From positions 91,140-155,139 of the forward strand of contig JBNJEV010000002.1 in NCBI GenBank assembly GCA_051746185.1: DNA of 64,000 nucleotides, written 5' to 3'. A program made the position numbers and the translations under genes. This stretch comes from GCA-2748055 sp051746185. Lineage in GTDB: Bacteria > Bacteroidota > Bacteroidia > Bacteroidales > GCA-2748055. Shown here piece after piece: positions 8,461 to 17,028 of this stretch. How positions within the stretch are numbered: position 1 is the stretch's first letter; each line of letters opens with the position of its first letter. A model generated the notes under the pieces. It was given only the letters and a program-made list of their open reading frames with translations, did not search any database and was not told the origin of the DNA.

Positions 8461-10352
8461 CGGTCAATTTTTCTCGGATCCAGCAAAATACCGGAATAAT
8501 CCCTGATCTCCCTGAACGGTCCCGCCTCCACTCCGGTCAGTTCTTCTTCATCGCCCACAGTCATGGAGAATTCCAGCGTGTTGCTGTCCAGTACCGGCCG
8601 GATATGCACCAGCCGGCCGTTCTTTTCCCATCCGAAAGCGATCCGCCAGGCCTCCAGGTCAAGCAGCAGGGCAGGAGCAGGAAGTGCCATTTTCAGGTAC
8701 CCCGGATTCACATCGCTGAACAGGTTGTAATCCGATTCATTGTACCTGTTGGGAAATTCAATGGCATGTTTCCCGCATTCTGCGAAGATGTTATGTCTCA
8801 CCCTGTGGAACCTGGTATAACCTCCACGCATTCCCACGATCCGTTCCGCATTCAGGTAAGAACCATACCCGGTATTCTCAATATCCATGGTCAGGTTGTA
8901 CTGAAAATCGATGCTGTCCGATCCATCCGTATACAGGGCACTTCCACCGGCACCGTAATCGCCGCTGATCCAGTACTGGCTCCTGGTCTTATGGAAGATA
9001 TTATGATCGATCAGGCAATGGTTCCGGCTCACTTCCACATAGATACACCCGCGGGCGGTGATCACGTCGGTGAAAACATTCCGGGTGATCCGGCAATTGT
9101 CATTGGCCCGGTAGTCGAGCCATATGCCCGGAGCATAATGGATCCTCCTGAACAGGTTTCTGCGGATCAGGCAATCCCTGGCCCGGTGAAGCTTGATGGC
9201 ACCCGATTCCCACCCATGTTCCGCATCCTGCCAGCCAATATCCCCGAACAGATTATCCTCGATGAGCAAACCTGGTGCCCGCATGGCTTCCAGTCCGGCG
9301 ATTCCGCACCGGCGGACAGTGTTCCGCCTGAAGATATGGAACCCGATCCCTTCCTGGTCTTCCGTGTGCCACATTTCATTGCCCAGGTCCACCCCCAGGG
9401 CATTCACCTGTTCAATGGTGCAATCCTCAATGATCCAGTGATTTCCCCGGTTTGAAGAAACCGCTCCCCGCTGGGGGACCGGAAATCCATTGGCAGCATG
9501 CATGAAAGTGATCCCCCTGATCCTGATATAACCCGTGCCATAGGACCAGGGAACGAACAGCTGTTCGCGGATAGCCGCCTCCACCAGATGATCCCGGGGA
9601 CCGGTCCCTTCAGGGAAACGCACATGGATCCTGAGCCCGTTGTGCTCCACCCAGAAAGCTCCTGCCTTTTCGGGCATCAGTTCCACCGGTTTCATTACCT
9701 GTTTGAGAGGAACGCCGTCCAGAAAGAGCATGCCCCTTCTTTTGAAATGGGCCTCCATTTTTACTTTCTGAACCTGCAGGTACTCCCGGTCGTGAAGGAT
9801 GTTCATCATCCCGAAGGGATTGTACCCGTCCATCACCTTCCCGGGAAGGTCATACTGCCAGACCGTATCCGGACGATCCGCATCCGCACTTCCGTAGTTC
9901 CATCCTTTACCGGGTTCCCAGCGATCCTCAAGGACAATGGAGCCCGAAACCACTACCGGCTCACCCGGAGCTGCTTCATAGGAGATCATGCCTGCAGGAC
10001 CACTGCCCCCGCAGGCCGGGTGGATCACCTCACGGTAAAGTCCGCCGTGGATGACCACTCTTTCCCCGGGCCGGAGAATGGAGGCTGCCCTGGAAATGGT
10101 AAGGAAGGGTTCCTGTTCGGTACCGGGGTTCCTGTCACTTGCCTCAGGATGGTCACAGGCCACATGATAGGTGTGCATATAACGGGTTTCCTGCTCCCAA
10201 AAATGGAACCGCGTTCCATCGGCCAGGAGACCGTCATCCACCTGCCTGATTACATCGTAATATTGCTCCTGGGCAATTCCTGTGGCGCAGGAGCAGGCAA
10301 GAAACAGCACAAGAAGCAAACACCGGGAAATGGCTGGGACCGTTTTCATCAA
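8457..10352 (-). CDS. Right-handed parallel beta-helix protein, probable polysaccharide lyase or glycosidase
   Basis: The 631-residue protein starts with a signal peptide (LLLVLFLACSCATGIAQ) that may be cut by SPI or lipidated at a Cys. Residues about 60-110 carry the DUF1565-like opening of pectate-lyase-like helices (RNPGTEQEPFLTISRAA, then PGERVVIHGGLYRE). Many coils follow with the ladder pattern typical of this fold (WIIEDCTIEQVNALG, LLIEDNLFGDIGW, CLIRRNLFRRIHYA, CRITRNVFTDV, CLIDHNIFHKT). Such proteins include PL6-like lyases and GH110/GH120-like glycosidases. I cannot assign a substrate. It is the promoter-proximal gene of the minus-strand operon and faces the plus-strand FAD oxidoreductase gene across a 166-bp divergent region. 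Confidence 0.8.
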   Translation of the reverse strand: MMKTVPAISRCLLLVLFLACSCATGIAQEQYYDVIRQVDDGLLADGTRFHFWEQETRYMHTYHVACDHPEASDRNPGTEQEPFLTISRAASILRPGERVVIHGGLYREVIHPACGGSGPAGMISYEAAPGEPVVVSGSIVLEDRWEPGKGWNYGSADADRPDTVWQYDLPGKVMDGYNPFGMMNILHDREYLQVQKVKMEAHFKRRGMLFLDGVPLKQVMKPVELMPEKAGAFWVEHNGLRIHVRFPEGTGPRDHLVEAAIREQLFVPWSYGTGYIRIRGITFMHAANGFPVPQRGAVSSNRGNHWIIEDCTIEQVNALGVDLGNEMWHTEDQEGIGFHIFRRNTVRRCGIAGLEAMRAPGLLIEDNLFGDIGWQDAEHGWESGAIKLHRARDCLIRRNLFRRIHYAPGIWLDYRANDNCRITRNVFTDVITARGCIYVEVSRNHCLIDHNIFHKTRSQYWISGDYGAGGSALYTDGSDSIDFQYNLTMDIENTGYGSYLNAERIVGMRGGYTRFHRVRHNIFAECGKHAIEFPNRYNESDYNLFSDVNPGYLKMALPAPALLLDLEAWRIAFGWEKNGRLVHIRPVLDSNTLEFSMTVGDEEELTGVEAGPFREIRDYSGILLDPRKIDR

Positions 10353-10416
10353 CCGGGTATTATGTAAGGATCAGGAACAAATTTAAGGGAATATTTCCAG
10401 CGGTTCCGTGTATCCC

Positions 10417-10444
10417 TGTCCCGAATCAATGTAAGTTTGGGACA
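10417..10444. promoter_or_regulatory. Dyad in the divergent catabolic promoter region
   Basis: TGTCCCGAA (10417-10425) and TTTGGGACA (10436-10444) form an inverted repeat with 8 of 9 positions matched and a 10-nt spacer. It lies in the 166-bp gap between the minus-strand beta-helix operon and the plus-strand FAD/isomerase/hydrolase operon. The position suits an operator for a regulator that controls both arms. No regulator gene lies nearby, so this is inference from position and symmetry. Confidence 0.4.
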
Positions 10445-10518
10445 TTTTTACACGATAAGCTCCATCAAATGATTAAATTGCCGGGAAATACATCCTTTAT
10501 TTAAATCATTTAGCAACC

Positions 10519-12210
10519 ATGAAACAGGGAATCGCATTCATGCTGATTGCAGCATCTATTCTATGGACCGGAACCTCCTGCCGGAATTCCGGAGGGCCAT
10601 CGGCCGGGGAAGCGGTGGTCGCCGACATTGTTATTTACGGGGGAACCTCCGCTGCGGTGACAGCCGCCGTTCAGGCTGCAAGAATGGACAAAGAAGTGGT
10701 GGTGGTCTCACCCGATATGCATCTCGGGGGAATGAGCTCTTCCGGACTGGGATGGACCGACACGGGTGACAAGTCGGTGATCGGGGGACTGGCGCGGGAG
10801 TTTTACCACCGGCTTTATCTGCATTACCAGGAAGAAGCATCCTGGAAGTGGCAGGAAAAAGAGGAATACGGGAACCGGGGACAGGGCAACGTGGCCATCG
10901 ACGGGGAAAACCGGACCATGTGGATCTTCGAGCCCCATGCCGCCGAAAAGGTATTTGATCAGATGATCGGAGAACAACGGATCCGGGTGTACCGCGATGA
11001 ATGGCTGGACACAGAAAATGGGATCACCAGTGAGGATGGAGCCATTGTTTCCCTGCAGACATTGAGTGGAAAGGTATTCCGGGGAAAGGTTTTTATCGAT
11101 GCGACCTACGAAGGCGACCTGATGGCGGCGGCAGGAGTCAGTTACACTGTGGGCAGGGAAGGATGCAAGGTTTACGGAGAACAATGGAACGGGGTACAGA
11201 CCGGGGTCCTCCATCACAGTCACCATTTCAAACACGACATCAGTCCCTATGTCATCCCGGGGGATCCGTCCAGCGGTGTGCTTCCCCGGATCTCCACGGA
11301 AGATCCCGGAAGCTATTGTTCGGGCGACAGGAAGGTACAGGCTTACTGTTTCAGGCTTTGCCTGACCACGGTCCCTGAGAACCGGGTGGAGATCACCCGT
11401 CCAAAAGGATATGACTCCACACAGTATGCTCTGCTGGTCCGGGTGTTCGAAACAGGCTGGCGTGATGTATTCCATAAATTTGATCCCATACCCAACGGGA
11501 AGACCGATGTGAACAATCACGGTCCTTTCAGTTTCGATAATATCGGAATGAATTACGATTACCCCGAAGGGTCCTACAGCCGGCGCAGGGAGATCATCCG
11601 CGAACACATATCCTACCAGAAGGGATTGCTCTATTTTTTAAAAACCGATCCCCGGGTTCCCCCTGAAATCAGGCAGGAGATGAGCCGGTGGGGATACGCC
11701 CGTGACGAGTTCGCCGACAACGGACACTGGCCTTACAACATCTATGTAAGAGAATCCAGGCGGATGATCGGGAATTTTGTCATGACCGAGCACCATGTCC
11801 TGGGCAGGGAAGAGGTGACCCGTTCCATCGGAATGGGCTCCTATACCATGGATTCCCACAATACACAGCGGTATATCAAACCGGACGGTTTCGTCCAGAA
11901 CGAAGGCGATATCGGGGTGAAACCGCCCGAACCGTACCGGATCGACATGAATTCCATCCTTCCTGTCCGGGAGCAGTGCTCCAACATGCTGGTCCCCGTC
12001 TGCCTCTCATGCTCTCATATCGCCTTCGGTTCCATCAGAATGGAACCTGTCTTCATGATCCTCGGACAGAGCGCAGCAACGCTTGCCTGTCTTGCCATCG
12101 AAGAGGAAAAAGGGGTTCATCAGATCCCCTACGGGCAGCTCAGGGCCGTGTTGCTGCAGGACGGTCAGGTACTGGAACAGGAAAAAACAGAAGCCGATGA
12201 AGAGATCTGA
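10519..12210 (+). CDS. FAD-dependent oxidoreductase lipoprotein (FAD_oxidored family)
   Basis: The 563-residue protein has a lipobox ending at Cys21 (LWTGTSC). A nucleotide-binding fold follows at about residues 35-75, where IVIYGGTSAAVTAA takes the place of GxGxxG, and then HLGGMSSSGLGWTD. GKVFIDATYEGDLMAAAGVSYTVGRE and a late SCSHIAFGSIRMEP/LGQSAATLACL block are characteristic of the FAD_oxidored (PF12831-type) proteins common in polysaccharide loci of Bacteroidota and Planctomycetes. Their substrates are largely unknown. Oxidation of a sugar or of an unusual substituent is the usual guess. It is first in a five-gene plus-strand operon, and its last 14 bases overlap the start of the lyxose isomerase gene. 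A second, distantly related FAD protein sits in the same operon. Confidence 0.85.
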   Translation: MKQGIAFMLIAASILWTGTSCRNSGGPSAGEAVVADIVIYGGTSAAVTAAVQAARMDKEVVVVSPDMHLGGMSSSGLGWTDTGDKSVIGGLAREFYHRLYLHYQEEASWKWQEKEEYGNRGQGNVAIDGENRTMWIFEPHAAEKVFDQMIGEQRIRVYRDEWLDTENGITSEDGAIVSLQTLSGKVFRGKVFIDATYEGDLMAAAGVSYTVGREGCKVYGEQWNGVQTGVLHHSHHFKHDISPYVIPGDPSSGVLPRISTEDPGSYCSGDRKVQAYCFRLCLTTVPENRVEITRPKGYDSTQYALLVRVFETGWRDVFHKFDPIPNGKTDVNNHGPFSFDNIGMNYDYPEGSYSRRREIIREHISYQKGLLYFLKTDPRVPPEIRQEMSRWGYARDEFADNGHWPYNIYVRESRRMIGNFVMTEHHVLGREEVTRSIGMGSYTMDSHNTQRYIKPDGFVQNEGDIGVKPPEPYRIDMNSILPVREQCSNMLVPVCLSCSHIAFGSIRMEPVFMILGQSAATLACLAIEEEKGVHQIPYGQLRAVLLQDGQVLEQEKTEADEEI

Positions 12211-12877
12211 AATAAACCGGCTGATCAAAGATGCCAAAGACTTTTTTGATTCCATGCATTTCAAACTCCCTCCCTGGGGATACTGGCCGCCCGAAAAATG
12301 GAAGCATCGGGGCGATACCTGTAAAGAGATCACTGAAAACCAGCTGGGATGGGACCTCACGGATTTTGGATCCGGCGATTTTGCTTCCACCGGGCTTCTG
12401 CTGTTCACTCTTAGGAACGGGAACCTTCATAGGGATAAAAAACCTTATGCGGAAAAGATCATGATCGTGGGTGAACAGCAGGTCACACCCATGCATTTTC
12501 ACTGGTCCAAGATGGAAGACATCATCAACAGGGGGGGCGGTAACCTGGTGATCGAACTATATCCCTCCGATAAATCGGAAGGATTTGCCGGCCATGACTT
12601 TGAGGTAAGCGTGGACGGGATCAGGAAACAACTGTCACCCGGCGATACGGTGACCCTTTCCCCGGGAGAGAGCATTACCCTGTACCAGCGGCTCTATCAC
12701 AAGTTCTACGGGGAAAAAGGGAAAGGGAAAGTGCTGGTCGGTGAGGTAAGCACTGTCAACGATGACCACACGGACAACCGTTTTTATAAGCCGGTGGGCC
12801 GTTTCCCCGGGATTGATGAGGATGAGCCTCCCGTGCACCTTTTGGTGGGAGATTATGCAAAATACTGTTCAAGATGA
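12197..12877 (+). CDS. D-lyxose isomerase (D-lyxose ketol-isomerase family)
   Basis: I start the protein at ATG 12197 (226 residues), because MKRSEINRLIKDAKDFF matches the family N-terminus and the length suits the family (about 227). An upstream in-frame ATG would add residues unlike the family. The cupin metal site is visible in TPMHFHWSKMEDIINRGGG (His100, His102, Glu107), with a further His in LYQRLYHKFYG. The family interconverts D-lyxose with D-xylulose and often D-mannose with D-fructose, using Mn2+. The enzyme has no signal peptide and is cytoplasmic, so the locus probably yields an aldose that enters central metabolism through a ketose. It overlaps the FAD gene by 14 bases and is followed after 4 bases by the GH42-like gene. 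Confidence 0.93.
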   Translation: MKRSEINRLIKDAKDFFDSMHFKLPPWGYWPPEKWKHRGDTCKEITENQLGWDLTDFGSGDFASTGLLLFTLRNGNLHRDKKPYAEKIMIVGEQQVTPMHFHWSKMEDIINRGGGNLVIELYPSDKSEGFAGHDFEVSVDGIRKQLSPGDTVTLSPGESITLYQRLYHKFYGEKGKGKVLVGEVSTVNDDHTDNRFYKPVGRFPGIDEDEPPVHLLVGDYAKYCSR

Positions 12878-12881
12878 ACTT

Positions 12882-15200
12882 ATGTTAAGAACGGTTACAT
12901 CTGGATTCATGGTACTTCTTTGCCTGGCTGGATGCGTGGAGGACCCATCCCGGAAGAACCAGCAACTTTTTCAGCCCGGAACCGACACCTTCCCGGTGAT
13001 TAGCGGAACACAGCTGCGCCGCGGGGAAGGTCCCTATCTCACCGGTCTCTATCTGAGTCTGAATGTAAGTCCCATGCAGGAGAAACTCCGTGCCATCAAA
13101 CCTTTCCCGGTAGGGGTGGTGTACTACCAGCAGCGTGATGAGGGGCTGGAGGAAATACAAAGGGCATTCGACACCATCCGGTCGCTCGGGTTCACCGCCC
13201 TGAAACAGATCCAGCTGGTAGCTCCGGGGAATCCCCCGGGTTTTAAGGAAACAGTCTACCGTACCGCCATTGATGCCGGCCTCTGTCCCTGGTATTACGG
13301 AAAAGGAGGATGGGTCCGGATCGACCAGACCCTTGTTGACAGGCTTGGGATCGAACTCCAGGTGGACGCGGAGAATATGAAGGAGGTCCAGAAACATCCG
13401 AAAATGATCGCTTACCAGGAGCAGGTATGGCGTGAAAGGGTAAAGCGCATGAAGGATAAACCACCCCGCCCGGAAGGCATGGGCGAACCCGGAAGGAACA
13501 ATCCCTGGATGCCCGGGAGACTGATCCCTCATTTCGCGGTATGGCTGGAAAAAGAATATATCACACTGGACCGGCTGAAAGAGGCCTGGAACTGTGGCTT
13601 CACGGGTCCCTGCCATTTCACCAGCTTCCTGCAGGCGGCAGAAGAGCTGAAGGGAACCGGCTTTGACCGGTACGGAAATGGTACAGGCAGGCTCAGCAAA
13701 GATTTCCGCAGGTTCCGGGACGCCATGAAATTCCAGTCAGAGCTGATCGCGGACCATTACCGGGAAACTATGGAACTGTATACCCGGTGGGACCCCGAAG
13801 AGCCTGAAAGGACCGGTGGCCACCAGATCTTCGAGAACCAGGCCATGAATACGTGGGATCTGGAAGGCCAGGCAAAGACTGCCTCGATCGGGGGGTCCTT
13901 TTATGCATCCATTCACCTGACACATCATTTCTTCCTGGTGGACAATGAGTTGATGCGTCCGGTCTACTGGCAGGCCCGCACTGTGTCCGATATGTTCAAA
14001 GGAGGATGGGCCGCTACCTGGGAATCTACAGGCGGACCGACCCAGTGGAGCGGTTACCAGGGCAATACGGTGGATGGCCGGACCATGTCCCAGCTGATGG
14101 TGGCCTACCTGGCAGCGGGACTGAAAGGGATCGGGTTGTGGATGTGGAACTCGCGGGGGGAGGGCTGGGAGGTGGGAGAATATGCCCTGACCGACATCCA
14201 GGGAAATCCGTCCGTCCGGGCCAGGGTGGCCGGGAACTTTTCCAGGAAGATCCAGGAGCACCGTTTCGAATTGTGGGAAGCCATGGACGAACCCATGGTG
14301 GGAATCCTCTACAGCTGGGAAAACGAGGCCATGCTGGGAAGGCTCTCCCTTGGATCTTATCAACTGGATACTCCTGTTTTTAAAACCGACCGGGATTTGA
14401 AATTCAGGCAGTATCATACCGAGGCACGCCTGGGCATCTCCAGGGCCCTGATGAATCATCATATCCCCTTCGAATATGTCACGGAGCGGGACCTGGAAGC
14501 GGGTCTTGCCGACCGTTACCCGGTGATCTATATGCCTTATATTTTGGCTCTTGATCATACCCATTTCAGCATTCTGAAAGATTATGTGGCCCGCGGGGGT
14601 CGGCTGGTGGCCGATTTTCCCGTTCTGATGATCGATCACTACGGCCGCCTGAACAAACAACGCGACGGATCGGATTTCGCATCCCTGTTCGGCGTCCAGG
14701 TATCCGATAATTATCATTCCTTTAACCGGAAAATGGCCCTGGAGGGCAACCCCCTCGAAACCCAGTATGGTGACCTGATGGTGAACGATGCCCGGGTCCT
14801 GCACACTTTTGATAACGGACTGCCTGCCGTGGTGGCTTCCGGTTTTGGAAGCGGAGAGGCCGTTTTGATCAATTTCGAGGCATCCAGGATGACCTTCAGG
14901 CCCGGTAATGAAGCCATGGAACAGTTGCTTGCCTTTTATACCCTGGGGGAATCCCGTCCATGCTTCGAAGTTCAGGAAGCATCCACCTGTGTGGTCATGC
15001 GGCGTGCCGCACCCGGGGCCGATCATTACTTTATCCTGAACGACGGGGAGGAAGAAGAGATCATGATCCATTCCGGTGTCCTGGCCTACAGTGCTGCGGT
15101 GAATGTATATGATGATGCGGAACTTGCCGTTTCAGACAATTCCATCCGGGTGAAGGTTCCGGCCGGATCGGGGATCTGGATCAGGGCCGAAAAAGAATGA
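12882..15200 (+). CDS. GH42-like beta-galactosidase-family lipoprotein
   Basis: I start at ATG 12882 (772 residues), which gives a clean lipoprotein signal ending at Cys18 (LLCLAGC). The protein has a TIM-barrel N-terminal domain (IRSLGFTALKQIQL). HFAVWLEKEYITLDRLKEAW matches the GH42 WL..KYGT...LN.AWG block, and Glu381 in TWESTGGPTQW is the likely nucleophile. A Rossmann-like trimerisation domain follows (YPVIYMPYILALDHTH, VARGGRLVADFPVLMID) and then a small C-terminal beta domain. GH42 enzymes remove terminal galactose or arabinose, and some act on xylo- or galacto-oligosaccharides. The usual Asn-Glu acid/base pair before the WL block is absent. Glu202 in GMGEPGRNN is a possible substitute. 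The gene lies 4 bases after the isomerase and 9 before the next FAD gene. Confidence 0.82.
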   Translation: MLRTVTSGFMVLLCLAGCVEDPSRKNQQLFQPGTDTFPVISGTQLRRGEGPYLTGLYLSLNVSPMQEKLRAIKPFPVGVVYYQQRDEGLEEIQRAFDTIRSLGFTALKQIQLVAPGNPPGFKETVYRTAIDAGLCPWYYGKGGWVRIDQTLVDRLGIELQVDAENMKEVQKHPKMIAYQEQVWRERVKRMKDKPPRPEGMGEPGRNNPWMPGRLIPHFAVWLEKEYITLDRLKEAWNCGFTGPCHFTSFLQAAEELKGTGFDRYGNGTGRLSKDFRRFRDAMKFQSELIADHYRETMELYTRWDPEEPERTGGHQIFENQAMNTWDLEGQAKTASIGGSFYASIHLTHHFFLVDNELMRPVYWQARTVSDMFKGGWAATWESTGGPTQWSGYQGNTVDGRTMSQLMVAYLAAGLKGIGLWMWNSRGEGWEVGEYALTDIQGNPSVRARVAGNFSRKIQEHRFELWEAMDEPMVGILYSWENEAMLGRLSLGSYQLDTPVFKTDRDLKFRQYHTEARLGISRALMNHHIPFEYVTERDLEAGLADRYPVIYMPYILALDHTHFSILKDYVARGGRLVADFPVLMIDHYGRLNKQRDGSDFASLFGVQVSDNYHSFNRKMALEGNPLETQYGDLMVNDARVLHTFDNGLPAVVASGFGSGEAVLINFEASRMTFRPGNEAMEQLLAFYTLGESRPCFEVQEASTCVVMRRAAPGADHYFILNDGEEEEIMIHSGVLAYSAAVNVYDDAELAVSDNSIRVKVPAGSGIWIRAEKE

Positions 15201-15209
15201 ACAATAAAT

Positions 15210-16994
15210 ATGAACAGCATGAGAAAACTTCTGCTCCTCGCTTGGTTCATCCCGGCAGTTTTGGGATGTAAGCAGGAGGTTTTTGTGGAATGCGAAAGCT
15301 TTGAAAACCCGGGGGGATGGGTGGTGGATCCCCAGTTCACCGAACAGATGGGATCCCCTTACCTGATGGCGCACGGACTGGGCGAACCGGTGGAGAATGC
15401 CACCACCGCCATACAGATCCCCGCAAGTAACACTTACCACGTATGGGCCCGGACCACGAACTGGGCACCGGGGCACTGGAAGGCTCCCGGAAGGTTCCGG
15501 ATCCTGATCAACGGGGTATCCCTGGAAAGAACCATAGGGGAATACCCCGGCTGGGGATGGAACTACGCGGGAAAGATGAATATTGCAAAAGGGGAGGCGA
15601 TCCTGGAACTGGCGGACCTGACCGGTTTTAATGGCAGGTGCGATGCCATTTACATCTGTAACAAATACCGCACTCCGACCAACCGCAGTGAACAGCTGGT
15701 GGAACTCAGGAACAGTTTGACCTCTTCCGGGGAAATTCCGCTGCGGCAGCTGGAATTCGATCTGGTGGTGGTGGGAGGGGGAATCGCCGGATGTGCGGCT
15801 TCCATTGCAGCGGCTGAACAGGGCATGAAGGTGGCCCTGATCCACGACCGGCCGGTTCTGGGTGGAAATGCCAGCAGTGAGATCAGGGTCCATACCCTGG
15901 GCATCTACGGTCATTTTGAGAGAATCCTCAAAATGCTGGATACCCGTCATTATCCCAATGGTTCTCCCCAAGCCCTGGAGGATGAGGCCAGAAGGCACCG
16001 GAACATGGAAAAATATCCCGGTATCAGGCTTTTCCTGGAATTCCGTGCACTTGATGCAACCACCGACAGCAGTACCATCACCCGGGTGGAGGCAAGACAT
16101 ATTTCCACCGGTGAAAGGATCCGGTTCATCGCTCCTTATTTTGCAGACTGTACCGGGGACGGATGGATCGGTTTCTGGGCGGGTGCAGAAACCATGTACG
16201 GAAGAGAAGAGGCTGACAGGTACAATGAATCCTGGGATCGTTACGGTGAGCTCTGGAGCCCGGAGGAACCGGACAACAGGGTCCTGGGCTCCTCGGTCCT
16301 CTGGCGCAGCTGCGAATCAGATTCTTCATATGCGTTTCCGGAAGTACCCTGGGCCATGGAGGTGGCGGGTGATTATGCAGCCCGGGAGGGCACCTGGCAC
16401 TGGGAAATGATCAGCGACCGGTGGCACCAGGTGGATCATGCGGAACAGATCCGGGACCACATGCTCCAAGCCATTTTCGGCTCATTTTATAACGAAAAGA
16501 AAAAGCCCGGAACTGAAAACCTGCGTCTGGAATGGGTGGGATACCTGCTCGGGAAAAGGGAATCAAGACGGCTGGTGGGGGACTATATCTATACCTTCAA
16601 TGACATGCGGGACCATCATCTGTTTCCCGATTCTGTGGTGGTCGAGGAAAGAGAAGTGGATGTCCATTATCGCCAGGACCGCCTGGATGAAAGCAAACCG
16701 GATTTCCTGACCGAAGCGATGTTCTATCCGGTCCGGCGTTACTACATTCCTTACCGCTCTCTGTATTCGAAGAACATCAACAACCTTTTCATGGCGGGCA
16801 GATGCTTCAGCTGCAGCCATATAGGTCTCGGCGGACCCAGGGTGATGCGCACCACCGGACAGATGGGGGCCGCAGTAGGATATGCGGCTTCCCTGTGCAA
16901 ACAATTCAGATGTTCTCCCCGGGAACTCTACCACGATCACCTCGATTCCTATATGGAACTGGTCCTCGATTCTGACAAAAATGATGTGCCATGA
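15210..16994 (+). CDS. FAD-dependent oxidoreductase lipoprotein with N-terminal beta-sandwich domain
   Basis: The 594-residue protein has a lipobox ending at Cys20 (PAVLGC) if started at 15210. A second ATG at 15219 is also possible. Residues about 25-150 form a carbohydrate-binding-like beta-sandwich (YHVWARTTNW, GRFRILINGVSLERT). The FAD-binding domain then begins FDLVVVGGGIAGCAAS and continues with PVLGGNASSEIRVHTLG. FADCTGDGWIGFWAGAE and CSHIGLGGPRVMRTTGQ match the FAD-dependent oxidoreductases often found with glycosidases and sulfatases. The joined sandwich suggests direct action on a glycan or tethering to it. It shares an operon with the isomerase and two hydrolases. The substrate is unknown. 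Confidence 0.83.
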   Translation: MNSMRKLLLLAWFIPAVLGCKQEVFVECESFENPGGWVVDPQFTEQMGSPYLMAHGLGEPVENATTAIQIPASNTYHVWARTTNWAPGHWKAPGRFRILINGVSLERTIGEYPGWGWNYAGKMNIAKGEAILELADLTGFNGRCDAIYICNKYRTPTNRSEQLVELRNSLTSSGEIPLRQLEFDLVVVGGGIAGCAASIAAAEQGMKVALIHDRPVLGGNASSEIRVHTLGIYGHFERILKMLDTRHYPNGSPQALEDEARRHRNMEKYPGIRLFLEFRALDATTDSSTITRVEARHISTGERIRFIAPYFADCTGDGWIGFWAGAETMYGREEADRYNESWDRYGELWSPEEPDNRVLGSSVLWRSCESDSSYAFPEVPWAMEVAGDYAAREGTWHWEMISDRWHQVDHAEQIRDHMLQAIFGSFYNEKKKPGTENLRLEWVGYLLGKRESRRLVGDYIYTFNDMRDHHLFPDSVVVEEREVDVHYRQDRLDESKPDFLTEAMFYPVRRYYIPYRSLYSKNINNLFMAGRCFSCSHIGLGGPRVMRTTGQMGAAVGYAASLCKQFRCSPRELYHDHLDSYMELVLDSDKNDVP

Positions 16995-17028
16995 GTACAC
17001 TTGTATCTTTCCCTCATAGCCCGTCCCC

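Noticed and set aside
13737..15071. Open frame of 444 codons on the minus strand within the GH42-like gene
   Set aside because: The plus-strand gene has clear domains; the antisense product is His/Gly/Pro-rich without known motifs.
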